Source of the DNA: Capra hircus
Lineage: Eukaryota > Chordata > Mammalia > Artiodactyla > Bovidae
DNA length: 64,000 bases
Direction of reading: 5' to 3'
Assembly (NCBI RefSeq): GCF_001704415.2
Contig: NC_030823.1
Location: forward strand, 77,748,458-77,812,457
Of this stretch, positions 47,351-58,204 are shown in pieces. The notes under the pieces are model-generated. The model was not told where the DNA came from. It was given only the letters and a program-made list of their open reading frames with translations, and ran no database searches. Position 1 is the first letter of the stretch, and each line of letters starts with the position of its first letter. The position numbers and the translations under genes were made by a program.

Positions 47351-47462
47351 CGTGAGACTGGGCGTCATTCTGGAGGCGGTTCTTGAGTGGAGGAGCCAGG
47401 AGATGAGCTCAGAGATTAAGGAGAGTCTCTTGGAGGCTGGTGCGGGGCAGAGCGGGCAGGCG

Positions 47463-47626
47463 CCCGGGAGTGACAGGGAGTGACCTGGGCCCGGGAGTGA
47501 CAGGGAGTGACCTGGGCCCGGGAGTGACAGGGAGTGACGTGGACACGGGAGTGACGGGGACCCGGGAGTGACGGGTGACGGAAAGTGATGGGGAGTGAGG
47601 GGGGCCCGGGAGTGACGGGGGCCCCG
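47463..47626. repeat. 27-bp minisatellite with degenerate tail
   Basis: Three units of 27 bp (47463-47489, 47490-47516, 47517-47543) share CCCGGGAGTGACAGGGAGTG. The first two are identical; the third differs at its end. A shorter degenerate array of GGGAGTGACGGGG-type units continues to about 47626. It lies between the CpG island and the KIF14 poly(A) site and is G-rich on the plus strand. Confidence 0.85.
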
Positions 47627-47872
47627 AGGGAGCGCAGAGGAAGGGCAGGTGGGGTGCCCATGGAGGACAGGCGGCGGGGCTGGTGTCCGGTCGTGGGCCA
47701 CGATGAGCCGGGCAGTGGAGCGGGGCTGGCTCTGACACTTGACAGTGACTGTCCACACGGGGCGGGGCCTCCCTGAGGGCGACCTGGTGGGCACGGACGG
47801 GGTCTCATGACTGGCGATGGGAAAGTCGGACACCGACATTACGGACAGGAGCGAGACCACAGACCCAGATGT

Positions 47873-49375
47873 GACTTTTCACAGGCATCCATTTATTATA
47901 ACACATCTCATCAGCACACATGATTCCAACAGAAAATATACTTACCAAAGTTGGTTTAAATATTGTGTAACAATCCAGAGTATAAATATATGTACATACA
48001 AAATTTTAAAAGACACTAAAAGGTTTCTGACCAGTGAAGTCCTGAGTTTAGAAAGCAGAAAGTGAGGATTAAACACTGAACATCAAGATTAAAAACTACC
48101 AGACTACTACCGTACGACATTCCTCCAGGAGGAACAGCCTTCAGGAGAGGCCCTGCCTGCACACCTGCTCTTCCTAAAACCTGACAGCACAGAGCCCCTT
48201 GGCAGAGCACTATGACAGATGCGTATGGACCCTCAGAGCAAATGCAACTCAAATGCCAGAAATAAAACACAAGAGCACGTTTTTCAAACTGCACCGTTTT
48301 AAAGCACCTGAAAACACATGGTTCATTAGCATTATAAATAAGAGCCAGTCACTGCGTGAGAATAAGTCTGCCCCTGGCACCGATTCCCACAGCCGTGCCG
48401 GGCACACACACAGCATGTCTGCACGTGTGGGGGACAAGGGGAAATCTGGTCACTCAAAATAATTCTTGCCCAACACCTGCTCGACCTCACGCATGCCAGG
48501 TCACTGGGTATCTCTTCAATTTACACACGTTTCGGTAGCTGAAATGTCAAACGATCTCCTTGAGGGACGAGCCCCAAAGTGCAATATTACCTCTATTATC
48601 TGATTGTAGATAAAGGTTTAAGTTCAGAGATATAATAAAGGTCTTAAATCTTCATCAAATCATGTACAAACTCCATGTGCCTTCATCAGACTAGAGTTAT
48701 CAAGAGAAGACCTGGCCTCTGATTCCCCAACCCCATCCAACAGTTGAATTAATATTCAATCGGTTTGAAGTTACATTCACACAGCCCCTAACATGAAACC
48801 CCTGGCAGACAGAAGTGAGCTGGCATGGCAGCAAACCAGGTTATTAATATAAATTATACTATATTAGGAAGCTACTCATAATTTGCAAAGAAACAGGAAA
48901 CTGTCCTGAACACACCATTCAGAATGGCAACCAGTTAATCTTCCAAGAAAAGGGCTGTCGATTCAACAAGGCAGGTTAAGCTGCCCTGGTTAGACTTACT
49001 TTGGCAGCTTCCCCATAAAACTCATCGTAGCTACTGTATTTACAAGGGAGTGAAGATACAGGCATGAAGGCGTCCACTTAGAGGAAATAACTTATCCGTC
49101 ACCACAGCCCCCATAAGGACCAGTACACACAGGCTAGTGAGCCAGCCCGAGACCGCACACTCGCGTTAAAGACGACCATCGACACTTCCAGGCAACGGAC
49201 AAGGACCACTCACTCGGTTTTGAATCCCAATTCCAGCCGATTGCCACAAAACTGACACGGTCAGTACCTGTCTTTCACCGTCTGCAGGGAATTGCGGCTG
49301 CACATCCAGGCATCTGAAACCAGCGTCCACACCCAACAGCAGGCTGCCCACAGAACGGCTGGCTCTGGAGCAGGC
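47873..49375 (-). other. KIF14: KIF14 3' UTR
   Basis: This is about 1.5 kb of sequence between the KIF14 stop and a canonical poly(A) signal, and I see no SINE in it. The left boundary is placed about 20 bases past the signal and is approximate. Open frames inside, such as 48016-48294 on the minus strand, have no recognisable protein and are treated as UTR. Confidence 0.75.
47892..47897 (-). terminator. KIF14: KIF14 polyadenylation signal AATAAA
   Basis: The plus strand has TTTATT, which is AATAAA on the minus strand. It lies about 1.48 kb after the KIF14 stop. The next 60 bases in the direction of transcription are GU-rich (for example GGGTCTGTGGTCTCG), as expected for a downstream element. 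Confidence 0.75.
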
Positions 49376-49767
49376 TTACTGCTCTCGGGCGGGAGGAGAT
49401 CCCTCCCCGGCGCCCTCCCGGGTGGACAGCACAGCCTGCTCTGAGCCCCCCAGGGCCGGGCCCGGGAGCTCGTACACCCGCTTGGGCACTCCTCGGGTCC
49501 CCTGGGGGCCGGGCCTGTCCGACCTGGGCTGCTCTTGTTCTGCTGCTCTGGGACCCTGATCAAAAGCTTCCCAGGGCCCCCACAAAACAGGTCCTTCTTC
49601 AAATTCAAAGCCCAAGAGCAGTGAGGTGGCGCAGGACTCCAGCTCCCGGCGGCTGGCTTGGGCTCTGCTGTCCTCAGGGCACCCAGCCTGGTCGCCGTGG
49701 AGACCCCGGGCAGAGCTGCAGAGACGCTGCACACAGTCCTGGAGGAGGGCCACGTCCCCGCGGTGCC
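49376..49767 (-). CDS. KIF14: KIF14 terminal coding exon with stop codon
   Basis: The exon starts with GHRGDVALLQDCVQRLCSSA and contains ELESCATSLLLGFEFEEGPV and GVPKRVYELPGPALGG. The first and last of these blocks align to the human end region. It ends ...EGSPPAREQ at a TAA (49376-49378). The acceptor is CTTGCACAG at the right edge. Human KIF14, as I recall it, ends in a hydrophobic Val within a short segment after the RVYEL block. Here the tail after that block is different, with a polar Glu-Gln end, so a PDZ-type ligand seems absent. The exon is GC-rich, Pro/Gly-rich and the most diverged of the twelve. Confidence 0.9.
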
Positions 49768-50112
49768 CTGTGCAAGGAGAGGGGAGAGGTGGTCACCTCG
49801 CTATCCCTCCCCAGGGGATGTGACCCGAGATGTCTACACCAAAGTGAGCCCTCGGGACACCTCCAGACAGCTCGAGGGCATCCAGTGCACCTGTCAGACA
49901 GCAGCTTGTTCCTCAGGATCTAGCAGTCTAGGCAGAGGAACTTTCAGGTGTTAAGTGGGAATTCAATCACACAAGTTCCTACAGGTCCTTAAGGCCAACA
50001 AGGGGCACTGATGAGGCCTCAGTGAGCGAATCACAGTAGAAATGAGAAGATGCCTGAGAGTCCTCAAACTGTCAAGTCCTGATTAACCACAAATTCCATG
50101 CGCACTACATAC

Positions 50113-50251
50113 CTCTCAGCGCAGAAATAATAATTTGAATAGTTTGCTCTAAGCCACATTTTAACTTGAAGAATTCTTGGGCAAGATTGATCATCTTCTT
50201 CAAATCTTTATATTCAGAATTTTCTTCTTGTACTTGAGTTCTGAAGCTTTT
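50113..50251 (-). CDS. KIF14: KIF14 coding exon (penultimate)
   Basis: Reads KSFRTQVQEENSEYKDLKKM, then INLAQEFFKLKCGLEQTIQI and IISALR. It matches the KIF14 helix with VQEEN and KLK-x-LE. The acceptor is TTATGCAG; the donor is GAG|GTATGT. The 139 nt are AT-rich compared with the next exon. Confidence 0.93.
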
Positions 50252-50978
50252 CTGCATAAAAAAGTTCATAGTTTAAAAAATACATAATAGGTTACATGGA
50301 GGGAAGGCTCAGTCAAAATAATTTAATTGCCAGAATTTTACCTCCAAAATGACATTGAGTTTAATTTCAAGACCAAAATGTGATACGAACAATTACTATA
50401 TTCAAAAGAAAAAAAAAGTTTTAAACAATTTAAAAATCAAAGTCCAATTTCCTATTTTATGAAAATGAAATAAAACAATAGTACCTACTGTTTACTACCC
50501 AATATCATAAAAGATTAATTTTTAAGAGCTCAACTTTATATCTCCTGCTTATTTTAACAGACATTTTCAAGCTATAGAAATTTTGATTCCATAGTTTGTA
50601 TTTTTCCATTTACCTGTGACATGAGTAAGATAATCTGTCTAATTTGCCTGCATCTTATAACCTTTGTGCATACTGATCATTAAACATAATTTTTTAGCCT
50701 ATGGTGATTATTCAAGCAAAAGCTGACAGCAGCAGAGAGAAACAGGCCTGACACATTAATATGCTCAGTTTCTGCGCGCGATTTCATCCATCACTAAGCC
50801 TAACAAGTTAGACACCAAGAGGAAGATGCCTGAGAGCTCCTGCGCCTGCTTCCAGTAAATGGGCAGAGAGGGGCCACCGGCGAGTGACAGAAACCAAAAC
50901 AGCAGCACATCTGCGCCAGAGCCCAGTGAGAGGAAAACACACTCAGCAAAACGCAAGAGCAATAAGAGCTTCTCTTAC

Positions 50979-51053
50979 CGTTTTCCATTCAGCGAAGAGG
51001 TTTCCGAGGGATTCGATCAGTCCCAGGGCATTAGCTTTCATCTGTTTGGTAAC
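50979..51053 (-). CDS. KIF14: KIF14 coding exon
   Basis: Reads VTKQMKANALGLIESLGNLF, then AEWKT. It is a short exon of 25 whole codons, phase 0 at both ends. The acceptor is TTGGTAG; the donor is ACG|GTAAGA. The VTK-MK-NA-GLI-SL pattern matches human KIF14. A CHR-2 SINE lies in the adjoining intron, just right of this exon. Confidence 0.92.
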
Positions 51054-51277
51054 CTACCAAGAATGTTAAAATATTTTACTATACAAATAACTGTTTAGAA
51101 GTATAAAAACCCTGGCATTCTATGGGATCTGCCAGGGAGAGGAGTTTTCGTCCAGTGGTCACAAGGTTGGGGCTCAGTTACTGAGACTGCAAGTAAGCAG
51201 CCAGAGTGTCCAAGTTACAGAAGTGGGTTTCTTTCTAAATAAGTTGCACACTGGTCCCCCGTTAAATGTGGATACCT

Positions 51278-51575
51278 GAGTCTTCCTGGTGGCCCAGTGG
51301 CTAAGCGTCCACCTTGCAATACAGGGGACACCGGTTCAATCCCTGGTCCGAGAGGATCCCACATGCTGCAGAGTGACTGGGCTCGCGTGCCGCAACTGCT
51401 GAGCCCCGGCTCGAGCGCGGGGGAGCCACAGCTGCTGAAGCCCACTCACCTGGACCCTGCTCTGCAACCAGGAGGCCACGCGCTGCAACGAAGAGCAGCC
51501 CCCATTCTCCACAACCAGAGAAAGCCACGCAGCCACAAAGACCCAAAGTAAAAAATAAAACTGTATAAAAAAAGA
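51278..51575 (+). repeat. CHR-2-type SINE in a KIF14 intron
   Basis: Forward: GTCTTCCTGGTGGCCCAGTG, CCGGTTCAATCCCTGGTCCG, CGTGCCGCAACTGCTGAGCC, CCACGCAGCCACAAAGACCC and an A-rich tail. It lies antisense to KIF14. Confidence 0.9.
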
Positions 51576-51966
51576 AATCATAAAAACAAAACTAAAGAAG
51601 CACAGCTCCCATTCTCAAGCAGAAAAGCAGAGCCCTAATCAGAGGAGGAGGAAGAGAAGCGGAAAGTGGCCACTAGGGGCCACTGACACGCCGTCCTCTC
51701 GGCTTCATCCGCAGGCTGGATCTCTCTGGCAGCCACCACGGCCACGGCAGGACCCACAGTGCTAACCTCGAGAGGAGCTGCCGTGACTCAGGTGTAAAAC
51801 TGGGAAAATCCCCAGGAGTGATAATGCCAACAGCCTTCTCAATAAAAAATGACCCAACTAAAATATATAAATTCATAAAGATCTCATTCACTGAGTTAAA
51901 CTATCTTCAGAAACCAACTTTACCTACTGTCTGGTGCTACACAGGACATTCCTCCTTTTGTCTTAC

Positions 51967-52089
51967 CTCATCTTGGGGACTCTGTCTTACGAGTTCATGC
52001 TCAAGCTCTTCTGCTTTTTCTGTCCCAGCATCGAGGAGACTCTTTACTCCCATCTCTACACCATCACAAACAGCACCCACAAAATCATC
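51967..52089 (-). CDS. KIF14: KIF14 coding exon
   Basis: Reads DDFVGAVCDGVEMGVKSLLD, then AGTEKAEELEHELVRQSPQD and E. AVCDGV and the acidic EKAEELEHEL helix match KIF14. The acceptor is TTTCTAG; the donor is GAG|GTAAGA. It is 41 codons, phase 0 at both ends. Confidence 0.92.
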
Positions 52090-52185
52090 CTAGAAAAAGT
52101 TTTTAAGCATTAACTGGCAAACTCAATTTCTATATATCTTCTAAATTACCAAATAATTAAGTTAAATAGTCTGCTTATTTCAGGA

Positions 52186-52268
52186 CTGTAGATAGGGAGG
52201 CCTGGCGTGCTGCGGTTCATGGGGTAGCAAAGAGTTGGACATGACTGAGCGACTGAACTGAACTGAAC
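52186..52268 (+). repeat. BovB/Bov-A 3' end fragment in a KIF14 intron
   Basis: Forward: GGGAGGCCTGGCGTGCTGCG, AAAGAGTTGGACATGACTGA, GCGACTGAACTGAACTGAAC. Confidence 0.85.
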
Positions 52269-52767
52269 ACATTCCTAGCTTATTGATTCAACTAAGGCTA
52301 GAATAAGAACTAACGGTATGTAAAGGAAAAAAAAACACCCAAGTCTGTACTTTTGTATCCTACGTACATTGCAGAGAGGGTCTGTCATCTTGGACACCAT
52401 GTGGCTAGAACATACACCTTAATATAACGCTGTTGTTTTCAGTAGCATGAATAATTAAAGCAAACACACGTTTCCTAGACTCACACGCCCACGTCATTAT
52501 GAACACACGCTCCGAGTTGGCTGGCTGAGCACCCGCCCTCCAGAGCAGACGGGTACCATCAAGCCCAAGACCCAGAAGACACGGCAGGATCCCGAGTCAA
52601 CGGGCACGTTTATCCCCTCAGACTGTAACAGCTTCCATCTTCTGCTGAACTAGTAAGGCATGAGCAGCTCTGAAAAGTAAATGTTTCTCCTGCTTCACGG
52701 CCCGCTGACAGGAAACGCTGCTGCTCCGAGCCAAAGGCTGTTAGCACGAGTGAGTGCGGCCCACTAC

Positions 52768-52926
52768 CTGCAGGCCCGCGGCCCCGTGAGCGCCGCTCTC
52801 CAGCAGATGCAGCCGGCCCCCAGTGAGAGCCACTGACCGCCCCACGCACGCGATGGCTTGGCGCACGGTTTGGATCACTTGCTTTTGAGCCTCTTTGACC
52901 ATCGGTGAAATATCCGAAGAGCATCC
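52768..52926 (-). CDS. KIF14: KIF14 coding exon
   Basis: Reads GCSSDISPMVKEAQKQVIQT, then VRQAIACVGRSVALTGGRLH and LLESGAHGAAGLQ. It matches the KIF14 helix around VKEAQK. The acceptor is TTACAG; the donor is CAG|GTAGTG. It is 53 whole codons in phase 0, so its removal would keep the frame. Confidence 0.92.
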
Positions 52927-53159
52927 CTGTAAGACAAAAATGGCCCAAGGTGTCAGGTACCTGAGATGACCAGGGGAGGGAAGGACAAGAAGTGGTTCTG
53001 CGCCCGCTCCTACAGCAGCTATGCTTCACGAGAGTCCGATCAGAGCCAGACAGTGTGCAGCCCAGTAGCCTCTGACAGTGAGGGCATGAGGAGGACACAG
53101 GCCGCCCCCAAACAGCTTCTGTACCAACAGACGAGCAGGCCGCAGCGAGCTGTGCAGGT

Positions 53160-53575
53160 TCCAGATCAATGAAGGAAAGTTACATGGCTCAAAATAGCCT
53201 CGAGTTAAAACTCCCCTCCAGGTCCTCCCCACCATTCTATGGAAAACAAAGAACTCTGTCACCCAAAGAAAAATAAATGGACATTAAGGTTGATACGCCC
53301 AGCTCCCAGCTGGTCCAGCCTCTGGCCGATCTCCAAAATTCCTCACCCCAGCCGTTTAAGAGATAACTACTCCAAACAACCTTGGAGAGGAACAGGCCTC
53401 CTTAAGACAGTGGCTTTCCACATATATGCCTGTATATACCTACTCTTTCCTTGGGTTAATGCAGCAGCTCACTAATCTGACTGCTGCCCCTTCTCGCCTC
53501 ATTAAAGGTGATCTGTTCTCTAAAGTGCCGGTCTCATTCTTTTTCTGAATCTTGCCTTCTCTAACTCTATACCCT
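53160..53575 (+). repeat. Candidate degraded endogenous retroviral LTR in a KIF14 intron
   Basis: The region ends like an LTR: CTCATTAAAGGTGATCTGTT (ATTAAA-type signal), then GTGCCGGTCTCATTCTTT, TCTGAATCTTGCC and TACCCTACA. No primer-binding site or internal gene is seen. The family is not identified; only a solitary fragment is proposed. Confidence 0.35.
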
Positions 53576-54628
53576 ACAGTCAGTGCAGTAGAGTCCCTCC
53601 CAGTAGGCGCCTGACATGACAAAGTGTCCACTAGATGAGAGGACTGGGAAGGCCTGGGAGGCACCGGAGGATCTGGCCAACATCTAGAAGCTTCACTGTC
53701 TCTCGGGGTTTCCGCTTTGGCCCCTGGGATGTGCGGGCTTCTCTCGGTGGAGGTCTGGGCATCGGAAGATTCAGGGCCTCTGCTCCCACTTCCCCTCCTC
53801 CATCCTCACTGGGCACATGGCTGCTGGAATAAAAATGCAGGTCCCAGGGACCCTGGCCCTACATGTGATGACACTCTGGCCAAAGATGTGTGAATAGAAA
53901 CGTCACATGACCATTTCCAGAAACCTCCTTGAATGAAGACCCCCAAGGCCCCGACCTTCTTTGTCCTCTCTCCCATCCCATGCACTGACCTCCCCTGGGG
54001 CCCTGCCATGGGATGGACACAGAGCCCAGGGCACTGACACAGGGTGGACACGGAGCTCAGGCCAGCCACAGGCTGCACGGAAGGAAGCGGGGCCCCAAGG
54101 CAGCCAAGCCCACCTCCAGATGTTATGAGCGGAAAGAAGCTTCTATCTTACATCTTCCTACAGTCAAACCTCATCTAAGGGAAGAGGCAACAGAAATACT
54201 CTCTGCCCTGGGTCGGATCAGCAGGCTTGTGACTAACTCACCGCCTTTGACCAGAGCGAGGCCCCGCCCCCTTTCCCAGCCCCGCTGCAGCCTGGGCGTC
54301 AGGAGCACTCTGGACTCAAGGCTATGGCCTATCAGTGGTGAACACTGGACACATCCTCCCTGGCCTTCCCTTCCTTATAGAGGAGACAAACCAGCGCGCA
54401 CGTCTGGGGCTGCAGCGAAAACTAGAGGAGTTAATACTCATAAACCGCACAGCACTGCCACAGCCTGGCCCACAGAAACCCCCGGAAGCCCTGGTTCATT
54501 AAGTCAATTACTCAACACCCAGTCTCGTGATTTCACACAGAGGTCTGGGCCTGGGCGAGGCACAAACAGGAGGAAGTCAACAGACACTTGCTGAGCAGGA
54601 GTCCTAAGGGGACCTACGGCCCCGTTAC

Positions 54629-54810
54629 CTGCAGAAACAGCTGCAAGCGGCTCCCCAGTGTCCTCACTTCCTGCCGCAGCTCGGCCAGCAGGGCCGCCCT
54701 GCCAGCCTCCAGGAGGACACCGCTCACCCAGGGTCCCGTCAGCACCGCAAGCTGCTCGAACGCGCTTGTCACCTGGACTGCGAGCAACTGGTTTGCTCGG
54801 TCAGCGAACA
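54629..54810 (-). CDS. KIF14: KIF14 coding exon
   Basis: Reads LFADRANQLLAVQVTSAFEQ, then LAVLTGPWVSGVLLEAGRAA, LLAELRQEVRTLGSRLQLFL and Q; the first Leu codon is split by the splice junction. The AFEQL, LRQEV and LQLFLQ motifs match the family. The acceptor is TTCCAAG after a T-rich tract; the donor is CAG|GTAACG. The exon is 182 nt. It is very GC-rich at third positions, unlike the exon at 50113-50251 of the same gene. Confidence 0.92.
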
Positions 54811-54978
54811 CTTGGAAAGAAAAAAAAAGTGATGAGCAGAAACGACCTCCCAGTAAAAGAGCTCACAGACGCTCGCCACGCAAACACGAGCGTCAGACAA
54901 TGCACGGCACAGGTGCCATGCCACGGAGGACGCGCAGGACACGGCGGTCCCCGCAGGCAGGTTGGTGCGGACGCTTAC

Positions 54979-55203
54979 GGCTACACTGACTGTCCTCGTC
55001 CTGCTCTTCGTGGGCTCTGGACACGGCCAGTACCCCGTCGTGGATTCTGAGGAAATTGCTCATCAGGCTGTCTGCCACGGTGCCTTCTTCATCATCACTC
55101 TGTTCAAGAAGCTCTAACGACGAGCCGATCAACTCTTTGCAAATGCCGGGAAGGAAGGGTTCCGCTGAGTCCAGGTAAACAGGGCTGGAGTTCCCCACTA
55201 AGC
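54979..55203 (-). CDS. KIF14: KIF14 coding exon
   Basis: Reads LVGNSSPVYLDSAEPFLPGI, CKELIGSSLELLEQSDDEEG, TVADSLMSNFLRIHDGVLAV and SRAHEEQDEDSQCS. This is the most recognisable block of the KIF14 C-terminal region. The acceptor is TTGACACAG; the donor used here is C|GTAAGCG. A second GT donor six bases inside the exon (exon edge 54985) is in the same phase and would drop two residues. The exon is 225 nt and follows a 2.9-kb intron. Confidence 0.93.
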
Positions 55204-56662
55204 CTGTGTCAACAGAAAAAGGCCATCCTAAGGCTCGTTTCCAGGGACAACGCTTGCAAACAAGCGCATCAGAGCAAGCAACTGCACAGCGCTGGGCACG
55301 CATTCCAAGCAGGCTGCTCCCATTTCAAGGCAGCCTCCTTTCTCCACGCCAAGGGGGAGACAGCCCCGCAGAGGGGCTCAGCCAGCTTCCCAACAGCACC
55401 CATCTGTCCACAGCGCAGCAGCTACGGAACCAGACAACAGGGAAACCACAGAGCCCGCGCAACCACTGACTTCAGGTAACACCTAAGGAAGTGTGAACTG
55501 GTGAAAACAATGGTAGCTGCATAAAGCAAAATAACAAACACAACAAACATAAGGAATAAACCACACGCTGGAAAAGCAGGCAGCCATAGAGCAAACAACG
55601 GAAGGAGGGTCCCGGCAGCTCCTCCTCACACCTCCTGCTCCAGGTGCCCTACAACCGGGGGAGGAGAAAGCCCATCGAGTTCCCACAGTCCGTCCGCCAC
55701 ACCGTAGGGAGACAGGCTCTCAGAACAACTTTCCAAGCACCGCCCAAGCCAGAGGCAGGCGGAAAGTGTGGAAGAGCCCATCGGCACCTCTGGAAGTAAC
55801 AGCGCCCAGAGCGCAGCCCCCGAGGAGGGCCCTCATCTGATGCACACGGTTAGTTTTCTGGTCCAACCCACAGGCGACCAGAAACAGCAAACTACAGAAG
55901 AAAGTGAAATACAGCACTGGGTGGGGACTGCTGAGAGCAGCCGAAACAGGAGCTTGGTTTGGGAGGAGAAAACAGAAACGCGGCCAGGCCTTGAGCGCCG
56001 TCACTGCAGGGTGACGACGGTCAACTTCACGACAGTGACAGCGACCTCCCGCCACCTGCTTCATGAGACGTCTGTTTGAATGCATCAGGCCCAGCTGCAG
56101 CCCGTCACAGAGACCTGTGCGAGTCTAGGTTCAGAACACAGCCCCTCGGGTGAGAAGTTCAGACACGTGCTGACCCTCTACAGGCAGGAGTGCTGCCCCC
56201 ACCAGCCCCAGCAGGCCTGGTCCTGCTCCCACCGCGCGACCAGCCAGGCGGGGCCACACTAAGCACACGGGTGGGCTTCCATCTCCCTCTCGGAAAACTG
56301 CAAGCGGGCAAAGACCTCTTGCATCTGAACTTCCCTTTACATCTTAATTTTAAAGGGCACTTAAAAATGACCCTTGAGTGCCTGAAACTAACGCAACGCT
56401 GTAAATCCGCTATTCTTCAATTTTAAAAAAGACCCCAGAAGAGATACGTTTAGTTATCTGAAAAGGTACGTTTATAAAACATCTTACTCTTAAGTAGTAC
56501 AGGATAAGTAAGTTGCTACCACAGATACACAACCTTTTATTTTGCTGGTAAACAAAGTCTATGGCGTATTTTGCTTTGACTTACGTTAAACAAGAGTAGG
56601 ATAATAAATGTCTTCCTAAAAGATAAGTTTATGATAAAAAAAACACTCTAGTGTCTCTATAG

Positions 56663-56865
56663 TCAAACGAAGTCGCCCAGTCGTGTCCGACTCTTTGCGA
56701 CCCCATGGACTGCAGCCCACCAGGCTCCTCTGTCCAGGGGATTCTCCAGGCAAGAGCACTGGAGTGGATTGCCATTTCCTTCTCCAGCAGATCTTCCCAA
56801 CCCAGGGATCGAACCCAGGTCTCCCTCATTGTAGACAGGCGCTTTACTGTCTGAGCCATGACTAA
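56663..56865 (-). repeat. Bov-tA SINE in a KIF14 intron
   Basis: Reverse: CCAGTCGTGTCCGACTCTTT, CCATTTCCTTCTCCAGCAGA, GGGATCGAACCCAGGTCTCC, TTTACTGTCTGAGCCATGA. It is in the KIF14 sense orientation. An L1 3' fragment (CTGAAACTAACGCAACGCTG) lies upstream at about 56370-56430. Confidence 0.92.
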
Positions 56866-57172
56866 TTACATCCCACTGATACCGTTACAGACCACTACAT
56901 TACGTGCAATCTTTAAACTCAAGTTCACTAAGGTACAGGTAACACTCTTGAAACTGTCTGCATCTTGAGTGCACAGCTTTTTTACTCACGTGCACGCATG
57001 TAACTGCCACTGAGGGGGACGCACACCACCAGCCCGTCGCTCCTGACAGGCTCCCTTGTGACCCACTCCTCTATCCTGTCACTGCAGCTCAATTTTCCCT
57101 GTTTCTGAACTTTCCATAAACAGAATCATGTGGAATGTACTCTTTATTCTGTAGTTTCTTACACTTCATGTG

Positions 57173-57372
57173 GAGCTTCCCTTGTGGCTCAGCTGGTGAA
57201 GAATCTGCCTGCAATGCGGGAGACCTGGGTTGGATCCCCGGGTTGGGAAGATTCCCCTGGAGAAGGGAAAGGCTACCCACTCTGGTATTCCGGCCTGGAG
57301 AATTCCATGGACTGTACAGTCCATGGGGTTGCAGAGAGTCGGCCGCGACTGGGCGACTCGCGTTCACGCTTC
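57173..57372 (+). repeat. Bov-tA SINE in a KIF14 intron
   Basis: Forward: GAGCTTCCCTTGTGGCTCAG, TGGGTTGGATCCCCGGGTTG, CTGGAGAAGGGAAAGGCTAC, AGAGTCGGCCGCGACTGGGC. Confidence 0.92.
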
Positions 57373-58109
57373 TCGCAGAGCTTCTGGGCCCCCGGGCGGC
57401 GCTGCGAGGCAGTGGCTCTGCTGTCGCTATGTAGTAGTTTGCAGCTACCAAGCAGCCACTTTAACTGTTACAGGTACCTACGCATATAAAGTGTACCCCC
57501 CTCCTTATGAAAACTACTATTATAGTCAATATTGGCACTAAATAATTATTCAGTGGAATAAGTTCTCTAACTTCTTTTAAACCATTGAAACTGGAAGTAA
57601 TTTTGTGACAGATGATACATGTGTGTTACATGAAATCCCGAAGGAAATGAGGGTGTGCTGTGCCGAGGACACCCCCTCCCTGTCCTGCGTCACCCCTTAC
57701 GCCCCGGAGAAGCAGCGCTTTCAGGCCAAGGGAAGCTCTCCCGGAGACCTTGTTCACGAGCAAGCACGTGTGTGCAGCTCTCTTCCTCCTCCTCACACAA
57801 GTGACATCCTATAGCACACCATCTTCCACACTTGGCCTCTCTCTACTTGGAAGAAAACAGTATCCTCATACATCTGTGAACACACACACGTCTTCCCCAT
57901 CTGACCCAGTCACTCAGTTAACACTTGGAAATACATCACAGAGCGCAGAGCTTCAGGAGCAGGAGGGCCCCCGGCGCGCCCTCCTGTTTACAGAGGCGGC
58001 GGGAGCTCCCAGGAGACGAGATGATTCGCACAGGACAGGAAACAGGACAGTGGCAGAGACAAGCCCTGTAGCTGCTCTCAGTAAATGGCAGAGGCCGACG
58101 GAAAAGGAC

Positions 58110-58204
58110 CTGCACAGCCTGAAGAACGCAGGTCCCGGCCCGCGTGGGCCTCGACGTCGTGCAGACAGCCGGAAACCCTCCTGTTGTTCAGCAGACTCCT
58201 GCTC
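58110..58204 (-). CDS. KIF14: KIF14 coding exon
   Basis: Reads SRSLLNNRRVSGCLHDVEAH, then AGRDLRSSGCA. RSRS and SGCLHD are KIF14 landmarks. The acceptor is TTGTTGCAG. The donor is GCAG|GTCCTT, a weak 5' splice site because positions +3 to +6 are not the usual AAGT. The phase (one base in, 31 codons, one base out) joins cleanly to the next exon as a Gly codon, which supports the weak site. Confidence 0.86.

Noticed and set aside
46743..47483. 246-codon plus-strand frame over the CpG island
   Set aside because: Pro/Arg/Ala-rich, explained by base composition. Minus-strand frames of similar length overlap it.
47189..47860. 223-codon minus-strand frame with repeated SLPGPGHSL-like units
   Set aside because: The peptide repeats are the translation of the 27-bp minisatellite, not a protein domain.
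1..47872. CRISPR arrays, operons, phage or plasmid modules
   Set aside because: Regular short repeats with unique spacers are absent, and the repeat content and split exons are clearly mammalian.
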